Positions 1-8,056 are shown, numbered from the stretch's first letter. The stretch is 64,000 nt of DNA from Halorussus lipolyticus (GCF_029338375.1 NZ_CP119804.1:1054001-1118000), one strand, 5' to 3'. Notes: a model not told the origin generated them from the letters alone. Numbers and translations: made by a program.

Positions 1-285
1 GACAATACTGCGATGCGAATCGAGGTCGGCGAACTCGACGACCGCGAGGGGTTCTACGTGGCGGACAACGGGCCGGGCATCCCCGAGGAGGTCCGGGACC
101 AAGTGTTCGACCACGGGTTCACGACCGAGGAGGACGGTACAGGGTTCGGCCTCGCCATCGTGGCAACCATCGCCGACGCTCACGGCTGGGAGGTCGATGC
201 CAAGTGTACCGACTGCGGGTCGGCCGACGGCGCGCGCTTCGAGTTCACGCGGGTCACGGTCCGCGACGACGCAACACAACGTTGA
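1..285 (+). CDS. Sensor histidine kinase, C-terminal ATPase fragment
   Basis: The reading frame is open from the first base, so only the last 94 residues of a larger protein are present. They form the end of a GHKL/HATPase domain: the G1 box DNGPGIP, then the G2 region GTGFGLAIV, then a short beta tail. This is the ATP-binding half of a two-component histidine kinase, which would phosphorylate its own histidine in the missing part. Sensor domains and partner regulator lie outside the window. The stop is followed directly by the promoter of the tRNA-like gene. Confidence 0.85.
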   Translation, partial: DNTAMRIEVGELDDREGFYVADNGPGIPEEVRDQVFDHGFTTEEDGTGFGLAIVATIADAHGWEVDAKCTDCGSADGARFEFTRVTVRDDATQR

Positions 286-318
286 CGGTCCCTCGGCCGG
301 AATGAGAAACCGACGAGT

Positions 319-338
319 TCAGGCGGTCCATAACAAAG
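319..338 (+). promoter_or_regulatory. ATAACAAAG promoter element of the tRNA-like gene
   Basis: The exact nonamer ATAACAAAG is at 330-338, preceded by TCAGGCGG at the conserved distance. It ends 27 nt before the first base of the tRNA-like gene, the position of an archaeal TATA box. This is the only copy in the window in front of a putative RNA gene. Confidence 0.6.
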
Positions 339-364
339 GCGGACCGACCCTAACTCGGGGACGT

Positions 365-451
365 GGAAGGGTAGCTCAGTGGTAGAGCACCATCGGTCTA
401 CTCCGATGGCAGTCTTACAGGCTTCGCGTGGTTCGACTCCCGCCCCTTCCG
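365..451 (+). tRNA. tRNA-like gene with long variable arm and irregular anticodon arm
   Basis: An 87-nt cloverleaf can be drawn. The acceptor GGAAGGG (365-371) pairs perfectly with 444-450, leaving G451 as discriminator. U8 and A9 are present, the D arm is GCTC/GAGC with a GG-containing loop, and the T loop is the canonical TTCGACT. Two parts are irregular. The anticodon arm is a 7-bp stem (390-396 with 403-409) closing a 6-nt loop TCTACT. The T stem (426-431 with 439-443) needs a bulged T429. A variable arm AGTC/GGCT with loop TTACA (411-423) would make it type II. A T5 run follows at 452-456. No standard identity fits. The triplet after a U in the loop is CUA, but loop geometry is wrong for confident assignment. 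It could be a functional odd tRNA or a decaying one. Confidence 0.5.
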
Positions 452-456
452 TTTTT
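452..456 (+). terminator. T5 terminator after the tRNA-like gene
   Basis: Five consecutive T residues directly follow the discriminator base. Oligo-T of this kind is the usual archaeal RNA polymerase stop after tRNA genes and supports the 3' boundary. Confidence 0.5.
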
Positions 457-523
457 GCGACGAACAACACGGCGAGCAGTTCATCTGCTCGCCATCTCGT
501 GAGTCGCAAAACGATATTGAAGG

Positions 524-610
524 GAGTCGAGCAGGTCAGTCGCAGGCCCGGAAGCGCAACGAAGTGAGCATCCCGGACCGTCTGACCGAGTTCGACTCCC
601 GCCCCTTCCG
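524..610 (+). repeat. Hairpin repeat ending in tRNA 3' tail, copy 1
   Basis: This 87-nt segment starts with GAGTCGAGCAG and ends with an exact 21-base copy (590-610) of the tRNA-like gene's 3' end (431-451). Its ends pair: GGGAGTCGA at 522-530 with TCGACTCCC at 592-600, then GGTCAG at 534-539 with CTGACC at 582-587. A related copy lies at 680-762 with the same 66-nt spacing between the start block and the tail. Confidence 0.6.
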
Positions 611-679
611 CTCGCACCGTTTTCCAGCGAGGCGTTTTATCGCCGAGCGATAGCGACGGTGCGAGCGGGAGATAGCGCG

Positions 680-762
680 GAGTCGAGCAGACGAGTCGCA
701 CGCTCGCGCAACGACCGGAGGGAGTGAGCAAGAACGTCTCGGCGAGTTCGACTCCCGCCCCG
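680..762 (+). repeat. Hairpin repeat ending in tRNA 3' tail, copy 2
   Basis: GAGTCGAGCAG at 680-690 and the tRNA-tail block at 746-761 have the same 66-nt offset as copy 1. The outer stem GGAGTCGA/TCGACTCC is kept. The inner stem has changed to AGACG/CGTCT, so pairing is preserved while sequence differs. The tail ends in CCCC-GAAAC, without the last acceptor bases. Confidence 0.55.
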
Positions 763-765
763 AAA

Positions 766-835
766 CAAATATATCTATTTCTAAGAAAAATAAAATAAAT
801 TTCTTAGAACAGATTTAGATTGCTTAGAATTACAA
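766..835. repeat. AT-rich island with inverted repeat
   Basis: A very AT-rich stretch in a GC-rich genome. TTCTAAGAAA (779-788) and TTTCTTAGAA (800-809) are a perfect 10-bp inverted repeat. Read linearly it also fits two or three units of the ~21-bp repeat family seen at 39283-39469. It lies between the hairpin repeats and the BRCT gene. Confidence 0.5.
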
Positions 836-973
836 GAGAGTTCGCCGAGGACACCACCAACCCGAACCAGCGCCACCCCTGAACTTGCGCCACTATCCGA
901 CGCGCGCCGGGGATTTAACCCGAGGAGCCTTACCAAGATATATAGTCTCTCGGGGGAACCACCGTAACGTAAA

Positions 974-1843
974 ATGGCACGCGGCGACGACATCGGGGGT
1001 GCGGAGGTCCAGACCGCCGCCGAACTCGAGGACCAGACGGTGGTGTTCACCGGGCGACTCTCGGAGGTCACGCGGAGCGAAGTGACCGAACTGGTCGAGG
1101 CCCACGGCGCGCGGGTCACGCACAACATCTCGAACCAGAGCGACCTCCTCGTGGTGGGCGACAACCCCGGCGACGAGAAACTGACCTTCTTTGCGAACCA
1201 CGACATCCCGTCGCTGACAGAAGTCGAGTTCTACGCGCTCTTTCCCGACCGATTCGGCCACGTCGATGGCGTGGCATCGGCCGCCGGGAACGGGTCCGCT
1301 GAGAACGGTGCCGGTGACGAGTCGGCGGGCGAATCCACCGACGAGGAGGCCGCCGCCGCCGACGCTGACGACGAGGCCCCGACCGAGACGGTCGGCATCG
1401 AAATCGACCCGGTGGTGCGCCAACTGGCGACCATCGAGGCCAAGCGCACCGACCGCGGCCTCGACTCGGTGGTGGCCGAATCGACGCAGGGCCTCCTGAA
1501 GGAGGTCATCGACGGCGCGGAGTTGGACGCGGACGCCGAGGCCGACCCCGACGAGGCCGAACCGCTCGAAGTCGCGCTCCCCGAAAACGTCCACGCGATG
1601 GTCGAGACGGCGGTGAGGACCACCGAGGGCGTCGAGTCGGTCGGGGAGTTCGTCGCCGAGGCCTGCCGGGTCGATTTCGGCTTCGACTTCGCCGAGAAAC
1701 AGGAGTTGAGCCTCGGCCTGCCCCGCGGCGCTGTCACGGCGCTCAAGCAGTTGGCCGACGACGAGGAGCGGTGCGTCGAGGTCCTCGCACGGGACCTCCT
1801 CTGCGACGCGCTGGAGGACGCGCTGACCGCGGATTCTGCGTAA
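974..1843 (+). CDS. BRCT domain protein
   Basis: The protein has 289 residues. Residues 15-95 form a BRCT domain of the type found at the end of NAD-dependent DNA ligases, seen in VVFTGRL, the region around HGARVTHNIS and DLLVVGDNPG. Residues 98-135 are an acidic, low-complexity linker. The C-terminal half (residues 140-285) is mostly helical and not recognised. BRCT domains bind phosphopeptides or DNA ends, so a repair or replication-associated role is plausible. No ligase or polymerase catalytic domain is present. It is flanked by the repeat region upstream and by a convergent deacetylase. Confidence 0.8.
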   Translation: MARGDDIGGAEVQTAAELEDQTVVFTGRLSEVTRSEVTELVEAHGARVTHNISNQSDLLVVGDNPGDEKLTFFANHDIPSLTEVEFYALFPDRFGHVDGVASAAGNGSAENGAGDESAGESTDEEAAAADADDEAPTETVGIEIDPVVRQLATIEAKRTDRGLDSVVAESTQGLLKEVIDGAELDADAEADPDEAEPLEVALPENVHAMVETAVRTTEGVESVGEFVAEACRVDFGFDFAEKQELSLGLPRGAVTALKQLADDEERCVEVLARDLLCDALEDALTADSA

Positions 1844-2025
1844 CCATCCCGCGACAGCACCGCGCCCCGTGCCTCCCCGCCGCCCCGCGCAGTTCTGCGC
1901 GGGGGCGGCGCATCCTGTAGATTGGTGGATTCCGCGCGTCTCGTAGTGTGGTGAATTCTTTCGTCCCGTGGACAGCACAGTTCGACTGCGCAAAAGCGAC
2001 TCCGAAATCCGCGGTCGGCGCGCGG

Positions 2026-2991
2026 TCAGCGAGGCCCGATAGGTTCCCGCGGGAGGGGTTCGTCGTCTTTGATGTCCGCCGCGATGGAGTCCATCGTCTC
2101 CACCGTCAGGGGCGTGGTCGCCCGGACCTCCTCGACGTGTTCGAGGATGGCTTCGAGTCGCGCGAAGTCGCGCTCGTCGGTCAGGTTGTTTGGATGGAGC
2201 CACATGTGAAACACCCCGTTCCGGGTGCTGGCGCGGTCGATGCCGCGCTTGGCCATCTGCACCACGGGGTCGTCGGTGACTCGCTCGGCCGCCGACCGGA
2301 GACGCCCCTCGAAACTGAACAGGTAGAGCGACGCGGGGATGTTGACCAGACCGTACTCGTCCTCCTCGGGCGTGACCAGCGGGGGCGACACCGCGCCGGT
2401 CGGCCACCCCAGAAGCTTTGCGGCAGACCCGAGCGGCCCTCTGTCGTACCACCGCCGCGGTCGGTTGCCCCGGTAGCTCTTGACGCCGTAGGCCGCCAGC
2501 ACGTCCCGGTGCCCCACGAAGTTGCGAGGGAACACGACCGAATCGACCGAGAGGCCGCGCTCCTCGGCGAGTTCGACGCACGCTCGCATCTCCGCCGACG
2601 CGATTTCCCGCGTGGTGTTGCCCATCTCGACGTGCGAGAAGGTGTGGCTTGCGACCTCGTGGTCGGCGTCGGCGTCCTCGATGGCGTCGATGAGCTTCGA
2701 CCCGTACCAGATTTCGTCTCGGCCCTCCCACGTGCCGGGGTCCCGGTCGAACCAACCGTCCGGAGACGGATGGCTCTCCGGCGTCGGGTGGCCGTCGTGG
2801 ACGCCGTCGCAGGAGTCGAGCAGGAGGTGGCCGACGACCGCCCACGTCGCCGGAAGGTCGTAGTCGTCGAACAAATCGAGGAGCCGAATCCACGACTCGC
2901 GGGCCGTCTCGACCCTGTGTTCGGGCAGTTTCTCGTGGTCGTGGAACCCCCACGCGAGTTCGGCGTCGAGGGAGAGTACGACAGAACCCAT
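2026..2991 (-). CDS. Polysaccharide deacetylase (NodB) family protein
   Basis: The 321-residue protein begins MGSVVLSLDAELAWG. The acidic pair in LSLDAELAWG and the SHTFSH metal motif are typical of NodB-fold deacetylases or their relatives that act on N-acetylated sugars. An upstream in-frame ATG at 3054 would add 21 residues, but the conserved strand VVLSLDAE starts so close to 2991 that the shorter form is preferred. It lies immediately downstream of glmS on the same strand, 79 bp away, so a joint amino-sugar role is likely. There is no signal peptide, so it acts in the cytoplasm or on lipid-linked sugars. Confidence 0.8.
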   Translation of the reverse strand: MGSVVLSLDAELAWGFHDHEKLPEHRVETARESWIRLLDLFDDYDLPATWAVVGHLLLDSCDGVHDGHPTPESHPSPDGWFDRDPGTWEGRDEIWYGSKLIDAIEDADADHEVASHTFSHVEMGNTTREIASAEMRACVELAEERGLSVDSVVFPRNFVGHRDVLAAYGVKSYRGNRPRRWYDRGPLGSAAKLLGWPTGAVSPPLVTPEEDEYGLVNIPASLYLFSFEGRLRSAAERVTDDPVVQMAKRGIDRASTRNGVFHMWLHPNNLTDERDFARLEAILEHVEEVRATTPLTVETMDSIAADIKDDEPLPREPIGPR

Positions 2992-3069
2992 CGTGTCACT
3001 ACTATGCGCGGGTCGGCGAGTAAATCGGGCCGACCGTTCAGGAGTGTTCTGCACGGTAATCGCGGGTTT

Positions 3070-4893
3070 CTATTCCACGGTCACGCTCTTGGCGAGGTTT
3101 CTGGGCTTGTCGATGGCGCGCCCGAGCAGGTCGGCGGCGTGGTACGACAGCAGTTGGAGTTGGACGTTTGCCAGCACGCCCGCCACGTCGGGATGGGTGT
3201 CGGGAATCGTCAGCACCTTGTCGGCGTACTGGTGGACCTGCTCCTGCCCGTCGCTGGCGACGGCGACGACTGGCGCGCCGCGGGCCTCGGCCTCCTTGAC
3301 GTTGCCGAGGGTCTTCTCGTCGTTACGCCCGGTGAACACCGCGAAGATGGGCGTTTCGGACGTGACCAGCGCCAGCGGTCCGTGTTTCAACTCTCCCGCG
3401 GCGAACCCTTCGGCGTGTTCGTAGGAGATTTCCTTGAACTTCAAGGCCCCTTCGAGCGCCACCGGCCGGACTGCTCCTCGGCCGATGAAGAAGTACGCCT
3501 CGCTGTCCCGATAGGATTCGGCGACTCGCCGGGCACTGGTGTAGTCAAGAATCTGCTGGACGTGTCCCGGCAGGTTCGAGAGGGCTTCGAGACGCTCGTG
3601 GGCCTCGTCGGTCCGGGTCCCGGTCACGTCCCGGACGAGGCGCTCGCCCAGCAGAGCCAGCGAGACCACCTGTGACGAGAACGTCTTGGTCGCGGCGACG
3701 CCGATTTCGGGACCGGCCCGGATGAACAGCGCGCCGTCGCACTCCCGTGCCGCGGTCGAACCCACCACGTTCGTCACCGCGAGGGTGGTCGCGCCGGAGG
3801 CGTTGGCCCGCCGGAGCGCAGACAGGGTGTCGGCAGTCTCGCCGCTCTGGGTCACGCCGACCACCAGCGTCTCGTCGTCGACCGGTGGCTGACCGGTCGC
3901 GTACTCGCTGGCGAGGAAGGTCTGGGCGGGCACCCCGCCGTCCGAGAGGAACTGCGCGCCGACCAACCCGGCGTGATAGGAGGTCCCGCAGGCGACGAAC
4001 TGGACGCGGTTCACGTCCGCGAACGTCCCTTCCGGGAAGTCTTCGAGGTGAATTTCGCCGGTCGCGGGGTCGGCCCGGCCCCGGAGGGTCTGGCGGAGCG
4101 CCGCGGGTTGCTCGTGAATCTCCTTGAGCATGTAGTGGTCGTAGCCGCCCTTGCCGGCGTCCTCGGGGTCCCACTCGACGGTCTGGACCGACCGCTCGAC
4201 GGCCTCGCCCTCGGCGGACGTGATACGGTGGTCCTCGGGGTTGACGACCACCACGTCGCCGTCGTCCAGATACACCACGTCGTCGGTGAAATCGAGGAAG
4301 GCGGGCACGTCGCTGGCGAGGAAGTACTCGCCGTCGTCCACGCCCAGCACAAGGGGCGACCCTCTCCGAGTGGCGTAGACAGCGTGGTCGTGCTTGGTTA
4401 TCATCGCCACCGCGTAACTGCCCGAAAGCTGGTCGATGGTCTGTCGGAACGCGGTTTCGGGGTCGATTCCCTCGGCCAGTTTCTCCTCGACGAGGTGCGG
4501 GATGACCTCGGTGTCGGTGTCGCTCTCGAAGGTGTGGCCTCGGGCGCGGAGGTCGGCTTTCAGTTCGTCGTAGTTTTCGATGATTCCGTTGTGGACGACC
4601 GCCACGTCGCCCGTGCAGTCGGTGTGAGGGTGGGCGTTCTCGTCGCTCGGCGGGCCGTGGGTACTCCACCGGGTGTGGCCGATGCCGAGGCCACCGTCTG
4701 GCACCTCGTCGGCCAGCGCGTCTTTGAGGTGCGAGATTTCGCCCTCGCGCTTGAACACTTCGGGGCCGCCGCCGTTCTTTATCGCCAGTCCGGCCGAGTC
4801 GTAGCCGCGGTATTCGAGGTTTTCGAGGCCGGTGAGCAGTTCGTCTACCGCGCTGTCGTCGTCGCCGCCGATTCGAGCGATGATTCCGCACAT
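3070..4893 (-). CDS. glmS: Glutamine--fructose-6-phosphate aminotransferase (isomerizing)
   Basis: This 607-residue protein has the normal length for GlmS. It begins MCGIIARIGG; Cys2 becomes the N-terminal nucleophile of the glutamine amidotransferase domain (about 1-240), which contains HTRWSTHGPP and HNGIIENYDEL. Two SIS domains follow: CGTSYHAG and GVTQSGETADT in the first, IGRGAVRP with GELKHGPLAL in the second. The conserved end PRNLAKSVTVE is present. It makes glucosamine-6-phosphate from fructose-6-phosphate and glutamine, the first step to UDP-GlcNAc. GGAGGTG lies about 10 nt upstream of the ATG as a ribosome binding site. The 5' leader is long, about 217 nt from the ATAACAAAG element. 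Confidence 0.97.
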   Translation of the reverse strand: MCGIIARIGGDDDSAVDELLTGLENLEYRGYDSAGLAIKNGGGPEVFKREGEISHLKDALADEVPDGGLGIGHTRWSTHGPPSDENAHPHTDCTGDVAVVHNGIIENYDELKADLRARGHTFESDTDTEVIPHLVEEKLAEGIDPETAFRQTIDQLSGSYAVAMITKHDHAVYATRRGSPLVLGVDDGEYFLASDVPAFLDFTDDVVYLDDGDVVVVNPEDHRITSAEGEAVERSVQTVEWDPEDAGKGGYDHYMLKEIHEQPAALRQTLRGRADPATGEIHLEDFPEGTFADVNRVQFVACGTSYHAGLVGAQFLSDGGVPAQTFLASEYATGQPPVDDETLVVGVTQSGETADTLSALRRANASGATTLAVTNVVGSTAARECDGALFIRAGPEIGVAATKTFSSQVVSLALLGERLVRDVTGTRTDEAHERLEALSNLPGHVQQILDYTSARRVAESYRDSEAYFFIGRGAVRPVALEGALKFKEISYEHAEGFAAGELKHGPLALVTSETPIFAVFTGRNDEKTLGNVKEAEARGAPVVAVASDGQEQVHQYADKVLTIPDTHPDVAGVLANVQLQLLSYHAADLLGRAIDKPRNLAKSVTVE

Positions 4894-4946
4894 CAGCGGG
4901 ACACCTCCGTTGTCTTGAACGCCGGCGTCGGGTTGGTAGCTATCAT
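4893..4946 (-). other. Possible 17-residue leader ORF of glmS
   Basis: ATG at 4946 opens a 17-codon frame (MIATNPTPAFKTTEVSR) whose TGA shares its A with the glmS ATG (TGATG). The glmS ribosome binding site lies inside it. Such a short ORF can arise by chance. It is recorded because similar stop/start overlaps precede several other glycan genes here. Confidence 0.2.
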
Positions 4947-5330
4947 GGTTAGGAGCTTCGTAGTTCTACAGTCGTCCGGACGGCGTCGTGCGATTCGTCG
5001 CTTAATCTTCGCCTATCGTCACGGCGTTTCCATCCATCACGCATTGTACCGTCCTGACCGCCCTGCGGTACGGGGAGCGGGTGATGTTCGACAGATTGCG
5101 TCCGGTCCCCTTTGTTATACGCTCGCTGACTGGCGGGTAGGAGAAAATACGTCCCGCGTAGGGCCGACTTATCACCGAGTCCGGGTCAATTTTCGGCCGG
5201 CGTACTGCCGCTCGCGGAACTCTACGGGGCGCGTGATTCGAAGGAAAGCACTCCGCGTCGAAACGGTACTTCGCGCTTACCCACTCACAAGCAGGTGGTA
5301 ACAAAGTCTCCGCCCGGAGTCGTTCCCCCA
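4947..5330. promoter_or_regulatory. Divergent glmS / GlmU-like promoter region
   Basis: This gap between two divergent UDP-GlcNAc genes carries the element in both directions. ATAACAAAG on the minus strand at 5110-5118 (upstream TCAGCGAG) points to glmS. GTAACAAAG on the plus strand at 5298-5306 ends 25 nt before the GlmU-like ATG. Nothing else gene-like is seen. Confidence 0.5.
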
Positions 5331-6527
5331 ATGCCAAGCGAAACTCCTCGCGCGGTCATCCTCTCTGCAGGTGAAGGCACTCGGATTCGGCCGCTGTCGG
5401 CGTCGCTCCCCAAACCGATGCTTCCGGCCGCCGACCGACCGCTGTCTGCCCACGCCGCCGACGCCGCGGTGAGTGCGGGCGCGGACGAACTCGTCTTTGT
5501 GGTCGGCTACGAGGCCGAGGAGGTCCGGGACTACTTCGGCGAGGAGTACGCCGGCATCCCGGTCCAGTACGCGGTCCAAGAGGAACAGGCCGGGACCGCC
5601 GACGCGGTTCGGTCTGCGAGCGAGTATCTCGACGGCCCCTTCGCGGTCCTCAACGGCGACAACCTCTACGACCCCGCGGGAATCGAAGCCCTGTTCGAGG
5701 ACGGCCCGGCGGTCGGTGCCCACCGAGTCGAGGACCCCACGAACTACGGGGTCCTCTCCACTGAGGGAGACACCGTGACCGACATCGTGGAGAAACCTGC
5801 CGACCCGCCGACGGACCTCGCCAACACCGGGGCGTACCTGTTCCCCGAGGAGGCCCGCGATTGGCTCGACGTGCCCGAAAGCGAGCGCGGCGAACACGAG
5901 ATTACCGACGTGGTGGCCCGCGTCATCGACGAGTACGAGGTCTCTGCGGTCGAAATCGACCGGTGGCTCGACGTGGGGCGACCGTGGGAACTGTTGGAGG
6001 CCAACGAGTGGAAACTCGGCGAGTTGGAGCGCGACGTGCGCGGGTCGGTCCACGAGACGGCCGACCTGCGCGGTCGGGTCGTGGTCGAGGAGGGCGCGGC
6101 GGTGGACGCGGGCGTCGTCATCGAGGGTCCCGCGCTGATTCGGTCGGGGGCCAGCGTCGGGCCGAACGCCTACGTCCGCGGGGCGACCCTCGTGGACGAG
6201 GACGCCAAAATCGGCCACGCGGTCGAGGTCAAAAACAGCGTCCTCATGCCGGGCGCGACCGCAGGCCATCTGAGCTACGTCGGCGACAGTCTCCTCGGGC
6301 GCAACGTGAACCTCGGCGCGGGCACGACTGTCGCCAACCTGCGCCACGACGACGAACCGGTGACCCTCGACGTGAAGGGCGAGCGCGTCTCGACCGGTCG
6401 CCGGAAGTTCGGCGTCGTCGTCGGCGACGAGGCCAAGACCGGCATCAACGTCGCGCTCAACGTCGGGACCAAACTCTCGCCGGGCGCTGGCGTGCCACCG
6501 GGCGAGACGGTGACGCGGGACCGCTGA
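5331..6527 (+). CDS. Bifunctional sugar-1-phosphate nucleotidylyltransferase / acetyltransferase (GlmU-like)
   Basis: From ATG 5331 the protein has 398 residues. Residues 5-225 are a nucleotidyltransferase domain: the signature LSAGEGTRIRPLSA, Lys in LPKPML, GDN metal motif in LNGDNLYD, and VEKP. Residues 250-395 form a left-handed beta-helix acyltransferase, with hexapeptide-like turns. Archaeal homologues acetylate glucosamine-1-phosphate and join it to UTP. It is divergent from glmS, and glmM is in the same window, so a full UDP-GlcNAc supply is encoded. A longer frame from 5295 would start inside the promoter element and is rejected. Confidence 0.88.
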   Translation: MPSETPRAVILSAGEGTRIRPLSASLPKPMLPAADRPLSAHAADAAVSAGADELVFVVGYEAEEVRDYFGEEYAGIPVQYAVQEEQAGTADAVRSASEYLDGPFAVLNGDNLYDPAGIEALFEDGPAVGAHRVEDPTNYGVLSTEGDTVTDIVEKPADPPTDLANTGAYLFPEEARDWLDVPESERGEHEITDVVARVIDEYEVSAVEIDRWLDVGRPWELLEANEWKLGELERDVRGSVHETADLRGRVVVEEGAAVDAGVVIEGPALIRSGASVGPNAYVRGATLVDEDAKIGHAVEVKNSVLMPGATAGHLSYVGDSLLGRNVNLGAGTTVANLRHDDEPVTLDVKGERVSTGRRKFGVVVGDEAKTGINVALNVGTKLSPGAGVPPGETVTRDR

Positions 6528-6544
6528 CCCGTTTCAGACATCTA

Positions 6545-6600
6545 TAACGTCCTTAGAGAAAGAAAAATATTTCTTAAGAGAATATTCTGTTGTCTAGGTC
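6545..6600. repeat. AT-rich island at a convergent gene end
   Basis: The sequence between the GlmU-like gene and cheW, which converge, contains CTTAGAGAAAGAAAA and TTTCTTAAGAGAA blocks about 22 nt apart, matching the ~21-bp repeat family. The T-runs on both strands suit a bidirectional terminator. Confidence 0.4.
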
Positions 6601-6682
6601 GTGGTCTTTTCGGCCACGAGCCAGTTGCGTCGAGTCGGGACGGAGTGGCGTCGGGACCGGTCGAATCGGGGTCGGCCGGGAG

Positions 6683-7099
6683 TCAGTTGTTGATTTCCTC
6701 GGGCTTGACCCAGACCACGAAGCCGTCGTCTTGGCGGACGATGCCCCGGACCGACCCGCTCTCGACGCTCTGGTCCACGTTCTCGGCGTCGATGCTGACG
6801 ACCTGATTCACCGCGTCGATGAGCCATCCGACGTTGCCCTCGTCGTCGTCCTCGCTTTCGAGGACGACCACGCGCTCGCCGGTTTCGGTCTGTTCGAGGT
6901 CCAACACCTTCTTGGGGTTGATGATGGTGGTCGTGGTTCCCCGGAGGTCCATCACGCCCTCGACGCGCGGGTCGGAGTTCGGGAGCGGCGTCAGTTCCTT
7001 CTTGTCCACGATTTCGTCCACGTGCGCGATGTCGATGCAGTAGTTCCGGTCCTCTAGCCGGAATTCGAGGACCTGCACGTCACTGACGGTTTCTGACAT
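6683..7099 (-). CDS. cheW: Chemotaxis coupling protein CheW
   Basis: This 138-residue CheW-fold protein links transducers to the histidine kinase CheA. Landmarks are VLEFRLEDRNYCIDIAHV near the start, PNSDPRVEGVMDLRGTTTTI in the middle, and VGWLIDAVNQVVSI towards the end. CheA is not in the window, but a soluble transducer, CheF and archaellin lie within 6 kb on the other strand. The size is normal for a single-domain CheW. Confidence 0.93.
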   Translation of the reverse strand: MSETVSDVQVLEFRLEDRNYCIDIAHVDEIVDKKELTPLPNSDPRVEGVMDLRGTTTTIINPKKVLDLEQTETGERVVVLESEDDDEGNVGWLIDAVNQVVSIDAENVDQSVESGSVRGIVRQDDGFVVWVKPEEINN

Positions 7100-7178
7100 A
7101 CTCGGTGGATTCCGCGGGGACCACTTTACTGTTCCGACGCCGACCAGTCGCTCGGCCTGACGGGTCGGCTACGGTACC

Positions 7179-7203
7179 TTTTTAACCCGCGTTTTCAAAC
7201 GCG
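7179..7203 (+). promoter_or_regulatory. TATA box and overlapping CGCGTTT palindrome
   Basis: A T-rich TATA-like tract (7179-7185) is centred about 28 nt before ATG 7211, fitting leaderless transcription. CGCGTTT (7188-7194) and AAACGCG (7197-7203) are a perfect 7-bp inverted repeat between it and the start. A regulator bound there would block initiation, so autoregulation by the encoded wHTH protein is likely. Confidence 0.5.
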
Positions 7204-7210
7204 ATAATTG

Positions 7211-7549
7211 ATGGAGGCCGTGGAACTCCTCCGGGTACTCGGCAACAAGTACAACGCCGAGATACTCCGAGCCACGAACGAGCCCAAGTCGGCCCAAGAG
7301 CTTAGCGACGAGCTCGAAATCCCGATAGCGACCAGCTATCGGCGAATCGAGGAACTCACCGAGGCCGACCTCCTCGAACTCTCCGGCCGGGAGTTCTCCG
7401 ACGAAGGGCGCAGAACGAAGGTCTACCGCCGGAACGTCGATTCGCTCGAAATCGCGTTCGGCGAGGAGGACATCGACGTGTCGGTAGACGAGCGTCCGGA
7501 CGTGGACAACTCGCTGGCCGACGTGTGGCGTGACCTCAAGGCCGAATAA
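7211..7549 (+). CDS. Winged-helix transcriptional regulator (ArsR-like)
   Basis: The 112-residue protein is a winged helix. Residues 5-70 run LLRVLGNKYNAEILRAT, then KSAQELSDELEIPIATSYRRI as helix-turn-helix, then LLELSGREF and a wing with RRTKVYRRN. The tail is acidic. A TTG at 7208 is one codon upstream, but ATG 7211 is preferred. It lies 81 bp before a small three-TM protein on the same strand. In haloarchaea such wHTH genes often sit with a small membrane partner. The ligand is not apparent. Confidence 0.8.
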   Translation: MEAVELLRVLGNKYNAEILRATNEPKSAQELSDELEIPIATSYRRIEELTEADLLELSGREFSDEGRRTKVYRRNVDSLEIAFGEEDIDVSVDERPDVDNSLADVWRDLKAE

Positions 7550-7630
7550 GCCGAGCGGACCCCGGAGACGGCGACTGTCGCCGGTTCGGACACGTCTTGC
7601 GGACGGGCGGCCTCTCAGCACAGAGAAACC

Positions 7631-7912
7631 ATGCAAACGATAGAACTGCTGTACGTCGTGTTCAGTCTGACTCTCGCAACCGCCGGTCTCTCGATGGTCG
7701 GACTCGCGGTTCGGGCGTACAACCGCACGTCTCGACGGGCGATGTTCCACCTCTCGATTGGGTTCACGCTCATCGTGGCCGCCGCGCTTGCGACCACGGT
7801 CAGCGCCTTCCTGACTCGCTTCGAGCAGACCCGGATGTTGCTCTCGGTCAACTACCTCATTACGACGGTGGGCTATCTATTCGTCATCTATAGCATCACA
7901 GCCGAGGAGTGA
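7631..7912 (+). CDS. Small three-TM membrane protein
   Basis: The 93-residue protein has three predicted transmembrane segments at about 5-27, 40-60 and 70-90, separated by short basic or polar loops (VRAYNRTSRRA, FLTRFEQTR). It resembles small haloarchaeal membrane proteins of unknown function that occur beside wHTH genes, here the regulator 81 bp upstream. No enzymatic motif is visible. It may be the membrane partner or target of that regulator, which is inference from position only. Confidence 0.65.
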   Translation: MQTIELLYVVFSLTLATAGLSMVGLAVRAYNRTSRRAMFHLSIGFTLIVAAALATTVSAFLTRFEQTRMLLSVNYLITTVGYLFVIYSITAEE

Positions 7913-8056
7913 ACGGAATCGACTTTCTAGATACCTGATTGTTCGGACGGTTCGTCGCGGACGTATCCGATTTCACTCCTGTCAACTAACCCAATATCAT
8001 AGCTGATAATCGCGGCCGTAGATTTATTACGCAGGTTCGTTTCGTTCCGGATAGAG

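Noticed and set aside
365..451. Calling the tRNA-like gene an amber-suppressor tRNA
   Set aside because: CUA can be picked out after a U in the loop, but the loop has 6 nt and a 7-bp stem, so the anticodon cannot be placed with confidence.
524..762. CRISPR array
   Set aside because: Only two copies of a long hairpin with divergent middles; no short identical repeats, no regular spacers and no cas genes in the window.
893..2953. Long minus-strand frame across BRCT gene and deacetylase
   Set aside because: Arg/Gly/Pro-rich composition typical of antisense high-GC DNA, and it conflicts with two recognised genes.
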